From: Brucella rhizosphaerae | GTDB lineage: Bacteria > Pseudomonadota > Alphaproteobacteria > Rhizobiales > Rhizobiaceae | Reading direction: 5' to 3' | Assembly (NCBI RefSeq): GCF_002252475.1 | Contig: NZ_NNRK01000034.1 | Location: forward strand, 682,001-746,000 | DNA: 64,000 nucleotides | In this document: positions 8,462 to 16,713 of the stretch, piece by piece | How positions within the stretch are numbered: the stretch's first letter is position 1 | How the letters are laid out: every line of letters starts with the position of its first letter | The notes under the pieces: model-generated | Databases searched by the model: none | Seen by the model: only the letters and a program-made list of their open reading frames with translations | What the model was told of the DNA's origin: nothing | Made by a program: the position numbers and the translations under genes

Positions 8462-8484
8462 AGCTATTCTATTATGGAATAGCT
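8462..8484. promoter_or_regulatory. LysR-type operator between the regulator and lrgA
   Basis: AGCTATTC and GAATAGCT form a perfect 8-base inverted repeat around 7 bases, containing ATTC-N7-GAAT. A second, weaker dyad GGAAT-ATC-GATTCC lies at about 8507-8520. Both are in the 85-base gap between the divergent genes. Confidence 0.6.
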
Positions 8485-8557
8485 GCAATGAAATCAATTC
8501 ATTTCTGGAATATCGATTCCGCGCCTATATTGCTTTCACAAACACTTGCATTGGAAC

Positions 8558-8971
8558 ATGACCATGAATGCCCACAACCTGATGATCCGCTTTCGCTATG
8601 CGCTGCACAACAGCCGCTTGATGCAGATTGCGACGCTGGTCGGCTTCTGGTTGGCAGGTGAGGCATTTGTTCGTTTGAGCGGTCTGCCGCTGCCTGGTGG
8701 CATCGTCGGTATGGCGCTGGTTCTGGTGCTTCTTTTGAGCGGGCGTATCAGTCTTTTCAGCATGAAGCGCGGTGCCGAATGGTTCCTCGCAGAAATGCTG
8801 CTGTTTTTTGTGCCTGCAGTTCTTGCTGTTTTGGAACATCAGGAATTCCTCGGAATGCTGGGCCTGAAGATCATGGCCGTCATTCTGGTTGGCACACTGA
8901 CAGTTATGACTGTCACAGCCTTGACCGTGGACTTCTGTTATCGCCTGAGCGCTCGCTATGCCGCTAAGTAA
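8558..8971 (+). CDS. lrgA: CidA/LrgA family membrane protein
   Basis: This integral membrane protein of about 137 residues has four predicted hydrophobic segments. The family signature is GLPLPGGIVGMALVLVLLL near residues 45-63, the holin-like LrgA/CidA core. A second hydrophobic pair (EMLLFFVPAVLAVL and KIMAVILVGTLTVMTVTAL) follows. CidA/LrgA proteins were described as holin/antiholin-like and later linked to export of pyruvate or other overflow metabolites. Start choice is uncertain: ATG at 8558 or 8564, or an in-frame TTG at 8546. The 3' end overlaps lrgB by 14 bases, so the two are translationally coupled. Confidence 0.88.
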   Translation: MTMNAHNLMIRFRYALHNSRLMQIATLVGFWLAGEAFVRLSGLPLPGGIVGMALVLVLLLSGRISLFSMKRGAEWFLAEMLLFFVPAVLAVLEHQEFLGMLGLKIMAVILVGTLTVMTVTALTVDFCYRLSARYAAK

Positions 8972-9653
8972 CCCCTATGTGGCGACGCTATTCTGGTCTG
9001 TGGCCACGATCCTCTTCTATCTTGCTGCAAAGCGCGTTTATCGCCGCTTTCCCATGTGGTGGTTGACGCCGCTTGCGATCACTCCTTTGCTGCTGATGGG
9101 CTTGCTGATCGGGCTTAATGAAAATTATCGCAACTATTTCAGCGCAACCCACTGGCTGGTGGCGCTGCTAGGGCCGGCAACGGTAGCTTTCGCCATTCCG
9201 ATCTACCAGCAGCGCGCAACCATTCGTCGCTATTGGCCGGTTCTTATGGTTGGTGTTGTAATCGGTAGCTCGTCTGCGATGTTTTCGGCGTGGGGGCTTG
9301 CGCATCTTCTTGGTCTGAACGACGCGATTAGTCTCAGCCTGATGCCGCGTTCCATGAGTACGCCTTTCGCCATGACGGTTTCCGGCGATATTGGCGGTAC
9401 GCCCGACCTCACAGCCATTTTTGTGGTTATAACCGGCGTATTCGGCGCAGCTCTTGGCGAGGTGATGCTCAATTGGTTGCCGCTTCGCTCAGCTCTTGCG
9501 CGCGGTGCACTGTTTGGTATGGGCGCGCATGGCGCCGGTGTTGCTAAGGCCCATCAGATCGGCAGCGAGGAGGGCTCGATTGCTGGCCTCGTCATGGTTC
9601 TGGTCGGTTTGGTCAATGTTCTGGCTGCGCCGTTCATCGCCCAGCTTCTCTGA
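8958..9653 (+). CDS. lrgB: CidB/LrgB family membrane protein
   Basis: This 231-residue polytopic membrane protein is the usual partner of LrgA. It contains the LrgB core motifs LMPRSMSTPFAM and GDIGGTPDLTAIFVVITGVFGA. A C-terminal glycine-rich segment GMGAHGAGVAKAHQIG also matches. There are about seven hydrophobic helices and the length is normal for the family. The ATG lies inside the lrgA reading frame. The pair probably forms an inner-membrane complex controlled by the divergent LysR regulator. Confidence 0.92.
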   Translation: MPLSNPYVATLFWSVATILFYLAAKRVYRRFPMWWLTPLAITPLLLMGLLIGLNENYRNYFSATHWLVALLGPATVAFAIPIYQQRATIRRYWPVLMVGVVIGSSSAMFSAWGLAHLLGLNDAISLSLMPRSMSTPFAMTVSGDIGGTPDLTAIFVVITGVFGAALGEVMLNWLPLRSALARGALFGMGAHGAGVAKAHQIGSEEGSIAGLVMVLVGLVNVLAAPFIAQLL

Positions 9654-9685
9654 GCTGCTGATTTTTAAGCACATTTTACTCGATA

Positions 9686-9702
9686 TGCTTATAATATAAG
9701 CA
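9686..9702. promoter_or_regulatory. AT-rich dyad containing TATAAT
   Basis: TGCTTAT and ATAAGCA form a 7-base inverted repeat around AAT, and the sequence contains a perfect TATAAT. It could be a promoter -10 element or a binding site; it lies 33 bases after lrgB and about 110 bases before the small RNA. Confidence 0.3.
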
Positions 9703-9810
9703 GACTCAACACATCTGTGTTTCTGCAACAATCTTAAGCATCGGCGTATTTGCATAACTGATATGCGTTATTGACCGTTGTTGAATAATGAGGCTGCAGG
9801 TAATTATTAG

Positions 9811-9920
9811 TCATCGGGTTCACTCCTCCTCCCAGAACCCGATGCGGGATACGGCACTCCTCCTCCCAGCCGTATTCAAGATCAGGCCGCGCATCCTCCT
9901 CCCGCGCGGCCTTTTTCTTT
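9811..9920 (+). ncRNA. αr14-like trans-acting small RNA (cuckoo/CcsR type)
   Basis: Three consecutive hairpins each expose a CCTCCTCCC motif in the loop. Hairpin 1 has ATCGGGTT (9813-9820) paired with AACCCGAT (9836-9843). Hairpin 2 has ATACGGC (9849-9855) paired with GCCGTAT (9869-9875). Hairpin 3 has GGCCGCGC (9885-9892) paired with GCGCGGCC (9904-9911), followed directly by five T, so it is also the terminator. The repeated C-rich loops are complementary to Shine-Dalgarno sequences. This architecture is that of the αr14 family of Rhizobiales (NfeR1 in Sinorhizobium) and of CcsR1-4 in Rhodobacter, which act in stress responses and on many mRNAs. The 5' end is not fixed by a clear promoter. 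Confidence 0.85.
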
Positions 9921-10077
9921 TTCTACTCTTCCCAACATCCCGATCAGTTAACAGTGCGTCGCTACATCGCCCCATGGGCAAGTGTGACAATGTAAACTAT
10001 CTCTCGTGCAACTTCATATTTGCGGCGATTGTTTCTGTCTGAGAGACTTGCCGCAACGAAACGCGGGAGATTGCATC

Positions 10078-11628
10078 ATGACCAGTGGCATCCACCACCT
10101 CACGCTGATTACGCGCAAGGTTCAAGCCAATGTCGACTTCTATGCTGGCTTTCTGGGTCTGCGCCTTGTCAAACAGACGGGCGGTTTTGAAGATGCCGAA
10201 CAGTTGCACCTGTTTTATGGGGACCGTTCTGGCACGCCGGGATCGCTGATCACGTTTCTTGTCTGGGAAGATGGTGCAAAGGGGCGTGTCGGTCATGGAC
10301 AGGTAAGCGAAATCGCACTTGCTATTGACCGCACATCCGTCGGATTCTGGCTGGAGCGGGCATTGCGACATCACGTCCAGTCTGAAGGTCCGGTGCAGGA
10401 ATTTGGCGAACCCGTTCTGCGCCTGCGTGATCCGGATGGTGTTATCGTCAAGCTGGTAGGCAGCGATCTGGCGGCCAATGACGCATGGGCCTCAGGCGAT
10501 ATTCCTGCGGACCATGCGGTACGGCGGATACGCGGGGCAACCATTTTGTCCGAGGCGCCAGAGCAGACGGTTGGCTTCATCGAACGCTATTTCGGTTTCC
10601 GCGCTCAGGCAAAAGAAGGCACCATTGATCGTCTGGTTTCAGATTCAGGCGATGCGATTGACGTGCGCGATGCTAGTGGCTTTTGGCCAGGTATTCCCGG
10701 AACGGGCATTGCCGACCATGTGGCATTTCGTGCGGCTACAACGGATGATGTGACAACGCTGGAGAAGCAACTTTCAAAGCTCAATTCGAGTGAAGTCAAC
10801 GTGCATGATCGTAAATACTTCACGTCACTCTATGTTCGTGAGCCGGGTGGAACCTTGTTTGAATTTGCCACCGATGCCCCGGGATTCACCTTGGATGAGC
10901 CGGTGGACACACTGGGGCAGGTTCTGTTCGTACCGCCCGGTAATGAACAGCGGGCTGATGCGATCCGAGCTCGGATGCCGCAATTTGGTTTGCCGGGTGA
11001 GGAACGGGTGATCTATCGCGATCTGCCTTTTGTGCATCGAATCCATCAGCCGTCAGATCCGGATGGCAGTACACTGATCCTGTTGCACGGCACAGGTGGC
11101 AACGAAAACGATCTCATGCCGCTTGCTCGTCTGGCCGCACCACGGGCAACGCTTCTCGGAGTTCGTGGGCGCAGTACGGAAGAGGGTATTCAGCGCTGGT
11201 TTCGTCGCTTCGATTTGAAGCGGTTCGATCAGCAGGATATTCGGTTCGAGGCAGAGGCCTTTGCAGCTTTTATTGAAGGTGCAATTGCTGCCTACGGCAT
11301 CGATCCTGAGCGGACGGCATTTGTTGGTAATTCCAACGGCGCCAACCTGCTTGCGGCCTTCATGCGGCTTCATCCGCATATCGTGCGTAAAGCCGTATTG
11401 CTGCGGGCAACGGATGTTCTGGAAGAACAGCCAGTCGCTGACCTTTCAGATGCGGCGGTCCTGCTGCTCAATGGGATTGGCGATCCGTTCGGCGATGCAT
11501 CCGGCAAGCTGGAACAGGCTATTCGGGCCGATGGCGCGGATATTGATGTCCGCTCCGCTGAAGGTGGTCATGGTCTGACGGATGAAGACGTTCGCCTGAC
11601 CGGCGAATGGTTGCAGCAAAAGCTCTGA
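10078..11628 (+). CDS. Fused VOC dioxygenase and alpha/beta hydrolase (MhqO-MhqD-like)
   Basis: This 516-residue protein joins two enzymes. Residues 1 to about 310 form a two-module vicinal-oxygen-chelate dioxygenase. The metal-ligand candidates are the histidine in GIHHLTLIT, the histidine in ADHVAF and the glutamate in LFEFATD. Residues from about 325 form an alpha/beta hydrolase with LLHGTGGNENDL, nucleophile serine in GNSNGAN, aspartate in GDPFG and histidine in GGHGLT, like phospholipase/carboxylesterase-family proteins. In Bacillus subtilis, mhqO (dioxygenase) and mhqD (hydrolase) are separate genes of the quinone-stress operon, so this looks like their fusion. I start at ATG 10078, where the VOC domain begins; the frame is open from 10006. 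It converges on a second MhqO-like gene. Confidence 0.88.
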   Translation: MTSGIHHLTLITRKVQANVDFYAGFLGLRLVKQTGGFEDAEQLHLFYGDRSGTPGSLITFLVWEDGAKGRVGHGQVSEIALAIDRTSVGFWLERALRHHVQSEGPVQEFGEPVLRLRDPDGVIVKLVGSDLAANDAWASGDIPADHAVRRIRGATILSEAPEQTVGFIERYFGFRAQAKEGTIDRLVSDSGDAIDVRDASGFWPGIPGTGIADHVAFRAATTDDVTTLEKQLSKLNSSEVNVHDRKYFTSLYVREPGGTLFEFATDAPGFTLDEPVDTLGQVLFVPPGNEQRADAIRARMPQFGLPGEERVIYRDLPFVHRIHQPSDPDGSTLILLHGTGGNENDLMPLARLAAPRATLLGVRGRSTEEGIQRWFRRFDLKRFDQQDIRFEAEAFAAFIEGAIAAYGIDPERTAFVGNSNGANLLAAFMRLHPHIVRKAVLLRATDVLEEQPVADLSDAAVLLLNGIGDPFGDASGKLEQAIRADGADIDVRSAEGGHGLTDEDVRLTGEWLQQKL

Positions 11629-11646
11629 CCGTTGTGCACTGAACAA

Positions 11647-11682
11647 GAAAAGGCCGCCGGATTTCTCCGGCGGCCCTTTTTG
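11647..11682. terminator. Bidirectional terminator between two dioxygenase genes
   Basis: GGCCGCCGGA pairs perfectly with TCCGGCGGCC. T tracts lie on both strands (CTTTTTG forward, CTTTTC reverse), so it serves both convergent genes. Confidence 0.9.
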
Positions 11683-11687
11683 TAGGT

Positions 11688-12653
11688 TTAATCGAGTGGC
11701 TTTAAGCCCTTTTCAATCGCTTGACGTTTTCCTTCAAGGAAAGGTGGCAGCGATAAGCTTTCTCCGAGACTTTCCAGTGGTTCATCAACCGCAAAGCCCG
11801 GACCGTCTGTTGCGATTTCAAACAACACGCCATTCGGTTCACGGAAGTAGAGCGAGCGGAAGTAATAGCGCTCGACCTCACCGCTGGATGGGATGCGAAG
11901 CGCCCGCAGACGATCTACCCATTCCTGCATGGTTTCCTGATCCGGGGTGCGGAATGCAACGTGATGCACGGCACCTGCGCCCTGACCGGCAGGTGACAGG
12001 TTGGGTTGCACGGCGATATGCAGTTCTGCACCGGCACCACCAGCACCCATTTCAAACACGTGGACATGGCCTTCGCCATCGGGCGAAGCATAGTCTCCGG
12101 CTTCACGCATGTTCATTACCTTTTCCAGCACGATTTTCGTAGGCGCCAAATCAGGAACGCTCAGAGTGATGGGGCCAAGCCCGCGTATCTGCTGTGTAGC
12201 GGGAACGGGACTTTTCTCCCAACTATGTGCCGCACCGAGACCGCCATCGTCTGTCAAGCGAAGGCGCTGGCCTTCCGGGTCCTCGAAGTCGAGAACAGCA
12301 CGGCCGGCAATTTCAAAAATATCGCCGGTCTCAACACCCTTTTCATTGAGATGTTTGCGCCACCAGTCGAGGCTTTCAACACCATTCACGCGCAATCCTG
12401 TCCGTGAAACGCTGTGTGTGCCGCGTCGTTCGCGCTGTGCCGGCCAGTCAAAGAAGGTGATGTCGGTTCCGGGTGAGGCCAGCCCATCGGCGTAAAACAG
12501 ATGGTAGGCACTTGTATCATCCTGATTGACGGTTTTTTTGACCAGGCGAAGTCCGAGCGTGTCGGTGTAGAAGCGCCGGTTGCCAGGTGCATCTGCGGTG
12601 ATGGCTGTCAGATGGTGCAACCCTGTGAGTTGCGGGGTAAGGTCTGAAGTCAT
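11688..12653 (-). CDS. Ring-cleaving dioxygenase, MhqO-like VOC protein
   Basis: This 321-residue protein has two glyoxalase/VOC modules. Metal-ligand candidates are the first-module histidine in GLHHLTAIT, the second-module histidine in VHHVAFRT and the glutamate in [13 protein letters not shown]. It ends with the [12 protein letters not shown] segment typical of MhqO/LinE-like hydroquinone dioxygenases. It is a paralogue of the N-terminal half of the convergent fusion gene but has no hydrolase. Likely role: cleavage of hydroquinones or catechol-like electrophiles, in the cytoplasm and with Fe(II). The substrate is not known from sequence. Confidence 0.9.
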   Translation of the reverse strand: MTSDLTPQLTGLHHLTAITADAPGNRRFYTDTLGLRLVKKTVNQDDTSAYHLFYADGLASPGTDITFFDWPAQRERRGTHSVSRTGLRVNGVESLDWWRKHLNEKGVETGDIFEIAGRAVLDFEDPEGQRLRLTDDGGLGAAHSWEKSPVPATQQIRGLGPITLSVPDLAPTKIVLEKVMNMREAGDYASPDGEGHVHVFEMGAGGAGAELHIAVQPNLSPAGQGAGAVHHVAFRTPDQETMQEWVDRLRALRIPSSGEVERYYFRSLYFREPNGVLFEIATDGPGFAVDEPLESLGESLSLPPFLEGKRQAIEKGLKPLD

Positions 12654-12900
12654 TTTATGTCCTCCTGCGCAAAAGCGGAGTTGCCCGCGCTGTTGGTTTC
12701 AATATTGGGCAGAGGAGCTGTGTGGAAAAGTGCCCGTTACGGAAACAGTGTGTAACCGAGAAGCCGCAGCAGCGCGATGTTTCCACAGGTCTCGACAATT
12801 AGGGCTTGGCTTATCGTCTCAGGTAAAGAATATATTAACCGCGCGCTTCGCCTTGAATCGGGCGTTTTTAGGGTTTGTGTCTTGTCGGGAGAGTTGGGTT

Positions 12901-14142
12901 TTGCGAAGCATCATTCGTCGTACTGCCCCGGCATTGCTTGTCTGCCTGACCCTTATCGTCGGCTGCGCCAGCCGTCCTGACGGCGTACTCATTCCTGTTG
13001 CAGAAAGTGTTCCCGGCGCATCAAAGGTCGATCTTCTCGTGGCGACCACCCGTGCACCATCCGGCAATCCCGGGACATTGTTCTCTGGTGAACGTGATCA
13101 ACAAGTCAGCCTGACGGAGATTATGGTCTCCATCCCGCCGGAAAAGAACCGCAAGGTGGGTGAAGTCCAGTGGCCCAAAAAGCTGCCAGCCAATCCGCTG
13201 AAGGATTTTACAACCGTCGAAGTCAAGGCGATCAACACCGAAACCGGTGCGCGCCAGTGGCTCAATCATAGCCTACCGAAATCCCGTCGAGTCATGGTTT
13301 TCGTCCATGGCTTCAACAATACTTATGAGGATTCGGTCTATCGTTTCGCGCAGATTGTGCATGATTCTGGTGCCGATGTTGCACCGGTCATCTTTACATG
13401 GCCGTCTCGCGGCAGCGTGTTCGATTATAATTATGACAAGGAAAGCACGAATTATTCGCGTGATGCGCTGGAAATGACTCTGCGCAAAATCGCCGATGAC
13501 CCACGTGTGAAAGATATTACTGTCATGGCCCATTCTATGGGCAGCTGGCTGACGGTTGAGGCGCTGCGCCAGATGGCGATCCGCGATAAGCGCGTTAATC
13601 CGAAGATTACTGATGTCATTCTCGCGTCGCCTGATCTCGACGTGGATGTTTTCAATCAGCAGTTCCGCGCCATGGGCAAAGACCATCCGCGTTTCACATT
13701 GTTCACCTCACGTGATGACCGCGCGCTCCGAGCGTCCCGCTTCATCTCCGGTAATGTTGATCGACTGGGCCAGATCGACCCTTCGGTCGAACCCTATCGT
13801 TCGCAGCTTGAAGAAGCAGGAATCACGGTCATCGACCTCACGCAGCTTAAAGCTGGCGATAGACTCAACCACGGCAAATTCGCTTCAAGTCCGGAAGTCG
13901 TTCAGCTGATCGGCAAACGTCTCGTCACGGGTCAGACCATCACCGATTCTGACATCGGTCTGGGCGAACGGTTGGGTGCAGTTGCGCTTGGTACAGCACA
14001 AGGCGTGGGTAGTGCGGCTTCTCTGGTGGTCAGTGCACCGATTGCAGTTTTTGACCCGAATACCCGCAGAACCTATAATGAGCAGATCGATCGGTTTGGC
14101 CGAACTGTCGGCAACACTGTGAGTGGCACTGTAGGGAACTGA
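12901..14142 (+). CDS. DUF900 alpha/beta hydrolase lipoprotein
   Basis: This protein of about 413 residues has a signal peptide ending in a lipobox (LLVCLTLIVGCAS), so it is probably lipid-anchored at a cell-envelope membrane. The rest is a DUF900-type alpha/beta hydrolase. VMVFVHGFNNTYEDSV forms the oxyanion loop, VMAHSMGSWLTVEAL holds the nucleophile serine, and a catalytic histidine probably lies in DRLNHGKF. The C-terminal 60 residues are glycine-, serine- and valine-rich. The start is a TTG at 12901, chosen because it is preceded by GGGAGAG and gives a proper signal peptide; the frame is open far upstream without family similarity. Substrate unknown. Confidence 0.82.
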   Translation: MRSIIRRTAPALLVCLTLIVGCASRPDGVLIPVAESVPGASKVDLLVATTRAPSGNPGTLFSGERDQQVSLTEIMVSIPPEKNRKVGEVQWPKKLPANPLKDFTTVEVKAINTETGARQWLNHSLPKSRRVMVFVHGFNNTYEDSVYRFAQIVHDSGADVAPVIFTWPSRGSVFDYNYDKESTNYSRDALEMTLRKIADDPRVKDITVMAHSMGSWLTVEALRQMAIRDKRVNPKITDVILASPDLDVDVFNQQFRAMGKDHPRFTLFTSRDDRALRASRFISGNVDRLGQIDPSVEPYRSQLEEAGITVIDLTQLKAGDRLNHGKFASSPEVVQLIGKRLVTGQTITDSDIGLGERLGAVALGTAQGVGSAASLVVSAPIAVFDPNTRRTYNEQIDRFGRTVGNTVSGTVGN

Positions 14143-14208
14143 TGCATCGCGCCTTCAGGTATTCATTAGCGAAAGCGCCGTTGTCATATGTGAGGGCGCG
14201 CTGTAGGA

Positions 14209-14375
14209 CTAGTGGATTGAATTTGACGTTTGAATCCCGACTGACACAGTTGCTGTTTCAAATGTCAAATTCGAAAAATCCATTAGATTCATAAACTTGC
14301 TAGTGGCCTTCAGAATTTCGACATTTGCTCAACGCTAGTAGTTGAGGGATGCAAATGTCGGACTAAGACCACTAG
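14209..14375. repeat. Composite inverted-repeat element upstream of panC
   Basis: The element is bounded by CTAGTGG (14209) and CCACTAG (14369), with another CTAGTGG at 14300. Its left part has GAATTTGACGTTTGAA pairing with TTCAAATGTCAAATTC (one G-T); a homologous copy lies in reverse orientation at 31049. The right part is a long hairpin: CGACATTTGC (14319-14328) pairs perfectly with GCAAATGTCG (14351-14360), with TCAAC/GTTGA stacked inside. It ends 34 bases before panC. Confidence 0.75.
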
Positions 14376-14408
14376 CGACCAAATCTGGTTGTTGGCAGGG
14401 AGACCCTC

Positions 14409-15278
14409 ATGCAGATCGTCCATACGATTGCAGAATTGCGCCATGCACTTGGAATTGCGCGCAAGAGTGGAAAGCACATCGGCCTCGTGCCGACGATGGG
14501 TTATCTTCACAAAGGGCATCTCGAACTTGTTCGCCGCTCTCGCGAAGAGAATGACGTGACTGTGGTGTCGATTTTCGTCAATCCGCTGCAGTTCGGTGCC
14601 AATGAAGATCTCGACAAATATCCACGCGATCTCGAACGCGATGCAAATCTGCTTCGCAATGCGCAGGTCGATTTCCTCTTTGCGCCCGCCGTGTCCGAGA
14701 TGTACCCACGCCCGATGCAGACGGTGGTCGACGTACCTGCGCTTGGCAACCAAATGGAAGGCGAGGCGCGTCCCGGTCACTTTGCAGGTGTCGCTACAGT
14801 GGTCAGCAAGCTGTTCAATATCGTTGGTTCCGACGCTGCCTATTTTGGCGAGAAGGATTTCCAGCAGCTTGTCATCATACGTCGGATGGTTGAGGACATG
14901 GCCATTCCGGTGCGTGTGGTCGGTGTTGAAACCGTGCGGGAAGATGATGGGCTCGCCTGTTCATCGCGGAATGTTTATCTGACGGCGGAACAGCGCGACG
15001 CTGCAATCATTGTGCCGAAGGCACTGGATGAAGCTGAGCGTCTTTATCGTTCAGGCATTGATGACCCGGAGGCGTTTGAAGCCGCGATTCGTGCTTTCAT
15101 CGAGACAGAATCTCTGGCCACACCCGAAGTGGTAGCACTTCGCGATCCCACAACACTGGAGCGTCTGGCCTCTGTGCAGGGGAAGCCTCTGCTCGTGGCT
15201 CTGTTTGTGCGGCTGGGCACAACGCGCCTTCTCGATAATCGGGTGATTGCGCATTTGGCGCAGGAAAAGGCAGCCTGA
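14409..15278 (+). CDS. panC: Pantothenate synthetase
   Basis: This 289-residue cytoplasmic enzyme ligates pantoate and beta-alanine using ATP. It has the nucleotidyltransferase signature [15 protein letters not shown], with the HKGH motif near residue 35. Other matches are the IFVNPLQFG segment, the [17 protein letters not shown] pantoate region, GEKDFQQL, and the KMSKS-equivalent SSRNVYL. Length is normal. The stop is one base before the panB start, so the two form an operon. The composite hairpin element ends just upstream. Confidence 0.97.
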   Translation: MQIVHTIAELRHALGIARKSGKHIGLVPTMGYLHKGHLELVRRSREENDVTVVSIFVNPLQFGANEDLDKYPRDLERDANLLRNAQVDFLFAPAVSEMYPRPMQTVVDVPALGNQMEGEARPGHFAGVATVVSKLFNIVGSDAAYFGEKDFQQLVIIRRMVEDMAIPVRVVGVETVREDDGLACSSRNVYLTAEQRDAAIIVPKALDEAERLYRSGIDDPEAFEAAIRAFIETESLATPEVVALRDPTTLERLASVQGKPLLVALFVRLGTTRLLDNRVIAHLAQEKAA

Positions 15279-15279
15279 A

Positions 15280-16104
15280 ATGAGCGCGACCGTTAAAAAG
15301 AAGCGCCTTTCGCCCAAGGCGATTGAAGCGATGAAGGGCGAGCGCCCGATTGTCAGCCTCACCGCCTACACGACACCCATCGCGCGGCTGCTCGATCCAC
15401 ATTGCGATCTGCTGCTGGTGGGCGATTCCCTTGGCATGGTTCTTTATGGGATGGATTCGACCCTTGGCGTTACGCTCGGCATGATGATTGCGCACGGGCA
15501 AGCGGTGATGCGTGGCGTTGATCATGCTTGCGTTATCGTTGATATGCCGTTCGGTTCTTATCAGGAATCGAAGGAACAGGCGTTCCGTAATGCCGCGCGC
15601 ATTATGCAGGAAACAGGCTGCGACGGTGTGAAGCTCGAGGGCGGCGAGGAGATGTCGGAAACGGTTGCATTCCTCGTCAAACGTGGCATCCCGGTCTTTG
15701 GTCATGTCGGACTGATGCCGCAGCAAGTGAATACGGTCGGTGGGTTTCGCTCGATGGGCCGTGGAGATGAAGAGGCCAATCAGATACGTCGCGATGCACT
15801 GGCGATTGCAGATGCAGGTGCTTTTGCTTTGGTTATCGAAGGCACATTCGAACCTTTGGCCCGCGAGATCACGGCGGCGCTGAAAATCCCAACAATTGGT
15901 ATTGGTGCGTCACCGGCCTGCGACGGACAGATCCTTGTTTCAGATGATATGCTGGGACTGTTTCAGGATTTCACGCCGCGTTTTGTCAAGCGCTTTGCTG
16001 AGCTTGCACCACAGGTTGAGGGCGCCGCAAAGGCATATGCGGAAGCAGTGCGTGCTCGGTCTTTTCCCGGCCCGGAACACGTATTCGGGATAAAGAAGCA
16101 ATAG
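15280..16104 (+). CDS. panB: 3-methyl-2-oxobutanoate hydroxymethyltransferase
   Basis: This 274-residue TIM-barrel enzyme makes ketopantoate from alpha-ketoisovalerate and methylene-tetrahydrofolate, the first committed step of pantothenate synthesis. Family motifs are [13 protein letters not shown], the metal-binding [18 protein letters not shown], and GGFRSMGR, with [11 protein letters not shown] carrying the catalytic glutamate. I start at ATG 15280, one base after panC; the open frame begins earlier at 15247 inside panC. Order panC-panB indicates coupled expression. Confidence 0.97.
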   Translation: MSATVKKKRLSPKAIEAMKGERPIVSLTAYTTPIARLLDPHCDLLLVGDSLGMVLYGMDSTLGVTLGMMIAHGQAVMRGVDHACVIVDMPFGSYQESKEQAFRNAARIMQETGCDGVKLEGGEEMSETVAFLVKRGIPVFGHVGLMPQQVNTVGGFRSMGRGDEEANQIRRDALAIADAGAFALVIEGTFEPLAREITAALKIPTIGIGASPACDGQILVSDDMLGLFQDFTPRFVKRFAELAPQVEGAAKAYAEAVRARSFPGPEHVFGIKKQ

Positions 16105-16114
16105 CCTTTGAGGC

Positions 16115-16711
16115 CTAGAACTTTACTGATTTGAGAAAAAGGTCCTGCACGCCGCGAACCATTTCGGCGCGCTCCACGATGTCTGATCGGATGATGAAGT
16201 CGTCAACTGCGCCATGCAGGGCGTGGAAGAGAAGTGTCGCCAATAGTCGTGAATTCTCAATCTTCCAGGCGCCCGCAGCTTTTCCTTCGCTCAGGAGTGT
16301 TTCAAGGCGAAGGATAGCCGGGTTTTCCTGCTTTACGTGCCGCATGGGCGGGTGAAAATCATAAAAAACCAGATCGTGCAGGCGATAATTGTCAAGATAG
16401 CCTGCGACCCCGGTCGCGGCCCAGGTCGCAAGACGTCCATTCCAGTCGCCGACAGGCACTGCATCCAGTTTTTTGTCGAGGGTCTCGCAATAAGAATTAA
16501 CAAACTGGTCACGCAGCGCGATCAGCATGTCATCCTTGCTGCGAAAATGCAGATAGAAGGTGCCTTTAGCTACGTCGGCTTTGCGTACAATTTCATCAAC
16601 GCTTGTAGCGGCAAAGCCTTTTTCCAGAAAGATTGTTTCAGCAGCCGCCATAAGCTCGCTACGGCGTATTTCAGCCGGTTTCGTGCGGGGCTTAGGCTTG
16701 GTTGCTGGCAA
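16115..16711 (-). CDS. TetR-family transcriptional regulator
   Basis: This 198-residue regulator has an N-terminal TetR helix-turn-helix (about residues 12-60; AAETIFLEKGFAATSVDEIVRKADVAKGTFYLHFRSKDDML). A helical ligand-binding domain follows. The start codon is TTG at 16711, preceded by GGAG at a spacing of 8, and it begins only two bases after the stop of the upstream unknown gene. The two genes therefore form an operon and are probably functionally linked. It converges on panB, with 10 bases between stops. Ligand and targets unknown. Confidence 0.9.
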   Translation of the reverse strand: MPATKPKPRTKPAEIRRSELMAAAETIFLEKGFAATSVDEIVRKADVAKGTFYLHFRSKDDMLIALRDQFVNSYCETLDKKLDAVPVGDWNGRLATWAATGVAGYLDNYRLHDLVFYDFHPPMRHVKQENPAILRLETLLSEGKAAGAWKIENSRLLATLLFHALHGAVDDFIIRSDIVERAEMVRGVQDLFLKSVKF

Positions 16712-16713
16712 AT

